From the NCBI GenBank assembly GCA_039923855.1, contig JBDTBW010000027.1, positions 1 through 13,587 on the forward strand: 13,587 nt of DNA, read 5' to 3'. Below, in pieces: positions 13,378-13,587 of the stretch (position 1 is its first letter; each line of letters opens with the position of its first letter). The stretch is from 66-474 sp039923855. GTDB lineage: Bacteria; Pseudomonadota; Gammaproteobacteria; Xanthomonadales; Rhodanobacteraceae. The position numbers and the translations under genes are program-made. The notes beneath the pieces were generated by a model, which did not search any database, was not told the DNA's origin, and saw only the letters and a program-made list of their open reading frames with translations.

Positions 13378-13587
13378 ATGAAGTCACCGCTTACGCTTGA
13401 CGACAACCAACGCAAGGTTCTGGAGCAATGGAGTCGGTCGCGCACGGTCAGTGTGCGCTGGCGCGCGCGTTGATTGTGCTGGCCGCCACCGAGCGCGCCT
13501 CGGACCAGGCCATTGCCGCACGGCTTGGCACCACGCGCCATCGGGTCGCCCGCTGGCGTGCACGGTTTGAGTCCGGTGGCGTTGAGG
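13301..13587 (+). mobile_element. Left part of an IS630-type insertion sequence (runs off right edge)
   Basis: The element is inferred from the transposase-like reading frames beginning at 13378 and from a candidate end near TA at 13300-13306. Neither the other terminal repeat nor the DDE domain is in the window, so the exact boundary and completeness are unknown. Confidence 0.55.
13378..13587 (+). pseudogene. IS630-family transposase, frameshifted N-terminus (partial)
   Basis: From the ATG at 13378, with GGAAG 7 nt upstream (13366-13370), the frame reads MKSPLTLDDNQRKVLEQWSR and continues to a stop at 13471-13473 after 31 codons. The helix-turn-helix part typical of IS630 transposases continues in another frame: LARALIVLAATERASDQAIA, then ARLGTTRHRVARWRARFE up to the right edge. 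The two frames join near 13452-13460, where a single-base change would restore one reading frame. No slippery A- or T-run is present, so programmed frameshifting looks unlikely. A mutation or a sequencing error is more plausible. An ATG at 13428 could start the second frame but would omit the first part of the protein. Confidence 0.65.

Noticed and set aside
1..13587. tRNA, rRNA, CRISPR arrays or defence-system genes
   Set aside because: None seen on either strand: no regular spaced repeats, no tRNA-like cloverleaf sequence noticed, and no nuclease or toxin-antitoxin proteins.

Overview
The window looks like a high-GC gammaproteobacterial chromosome, most likely from the Xanthomonadales (Lysobacterales), perhaps Rhodanobacteraceae. 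This rests on the core order cmk-rpsA-ihfB-lapA-lapB followed by a WecA/WbpL-type transferase and a WbpM-type dehydratase, on protein sequences of gammaproteobacterial type (S1, IHF-beta, LapB, AlkB), and on GC-rich codon use. The taxon is an inference from gene content, not a database match.

Layout, left to right. Bases 1-127 are the edge of an IS5-type insertion sequence: the first 22 codons of a leftward transposase, a probable terminal repeat and a TTAA target site. Next is a membrane protein of the CPBP (Abi) fold (159-1070). It has lost the usual metal-site and catalytic residues, looks less GC-rich than its neighbours, and sits where serC/aroA-type genes often precede cmk. Then come cmk (1099-1773), rpsA (1975-3645) with a 201-nt leader, and ihfB-lapA-lapB (3893-5696). 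This trio is bracketed by two same-orientation copies of an imperfectly palindromic repeat of about 130-200 bp, one after rpsA and one after lapB. The envelope block follows: a polyprenyl-phosphate sugar-1-phosphate transferase (5879-6913) overlapping a membrane-anchored nucleotide-sugar 4,6-dehydratase (6906-8804), then galU (8977-9852). A trans-sulfuration-type PLP enzyme (9871-11055) lies 18 nt after galU. An FAD-dependent amine/amino-acid oxidoreductase (11127-12413) follows, converging on alkB (minus strand, 12517-13179). The right edge is the start of an IS630-type transposase with a frameshift (13378 to the end).

How the genes fit together. cmk and rpsA form the familiar nucleotide/translation pair. 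LapA and LapB are inner-membrane regulators that tune lipopolysaccharide synthesis through LpxC turnover. The next two genes start and feed O-antigen or other lipid-linked glycan synthesis, and GalU supplies UDP-glucose. Much of the middle of the window therefore serves the cell surface. The PLP enzyme, the FAD enzyme and AlkB look like separate housekeeping or accessory functions. Both edges are insertion sequences.

I see no RNA genes, no CRISPR array and no clear new defence or biosynthetic system. The signals most worth checking are the paired palindromic repeats with competing stems beside rpsA/ihfB, the degenerate CPBP gene next to the IS5 end, and the PLP/FAD enzyme pair of unknown substrate.
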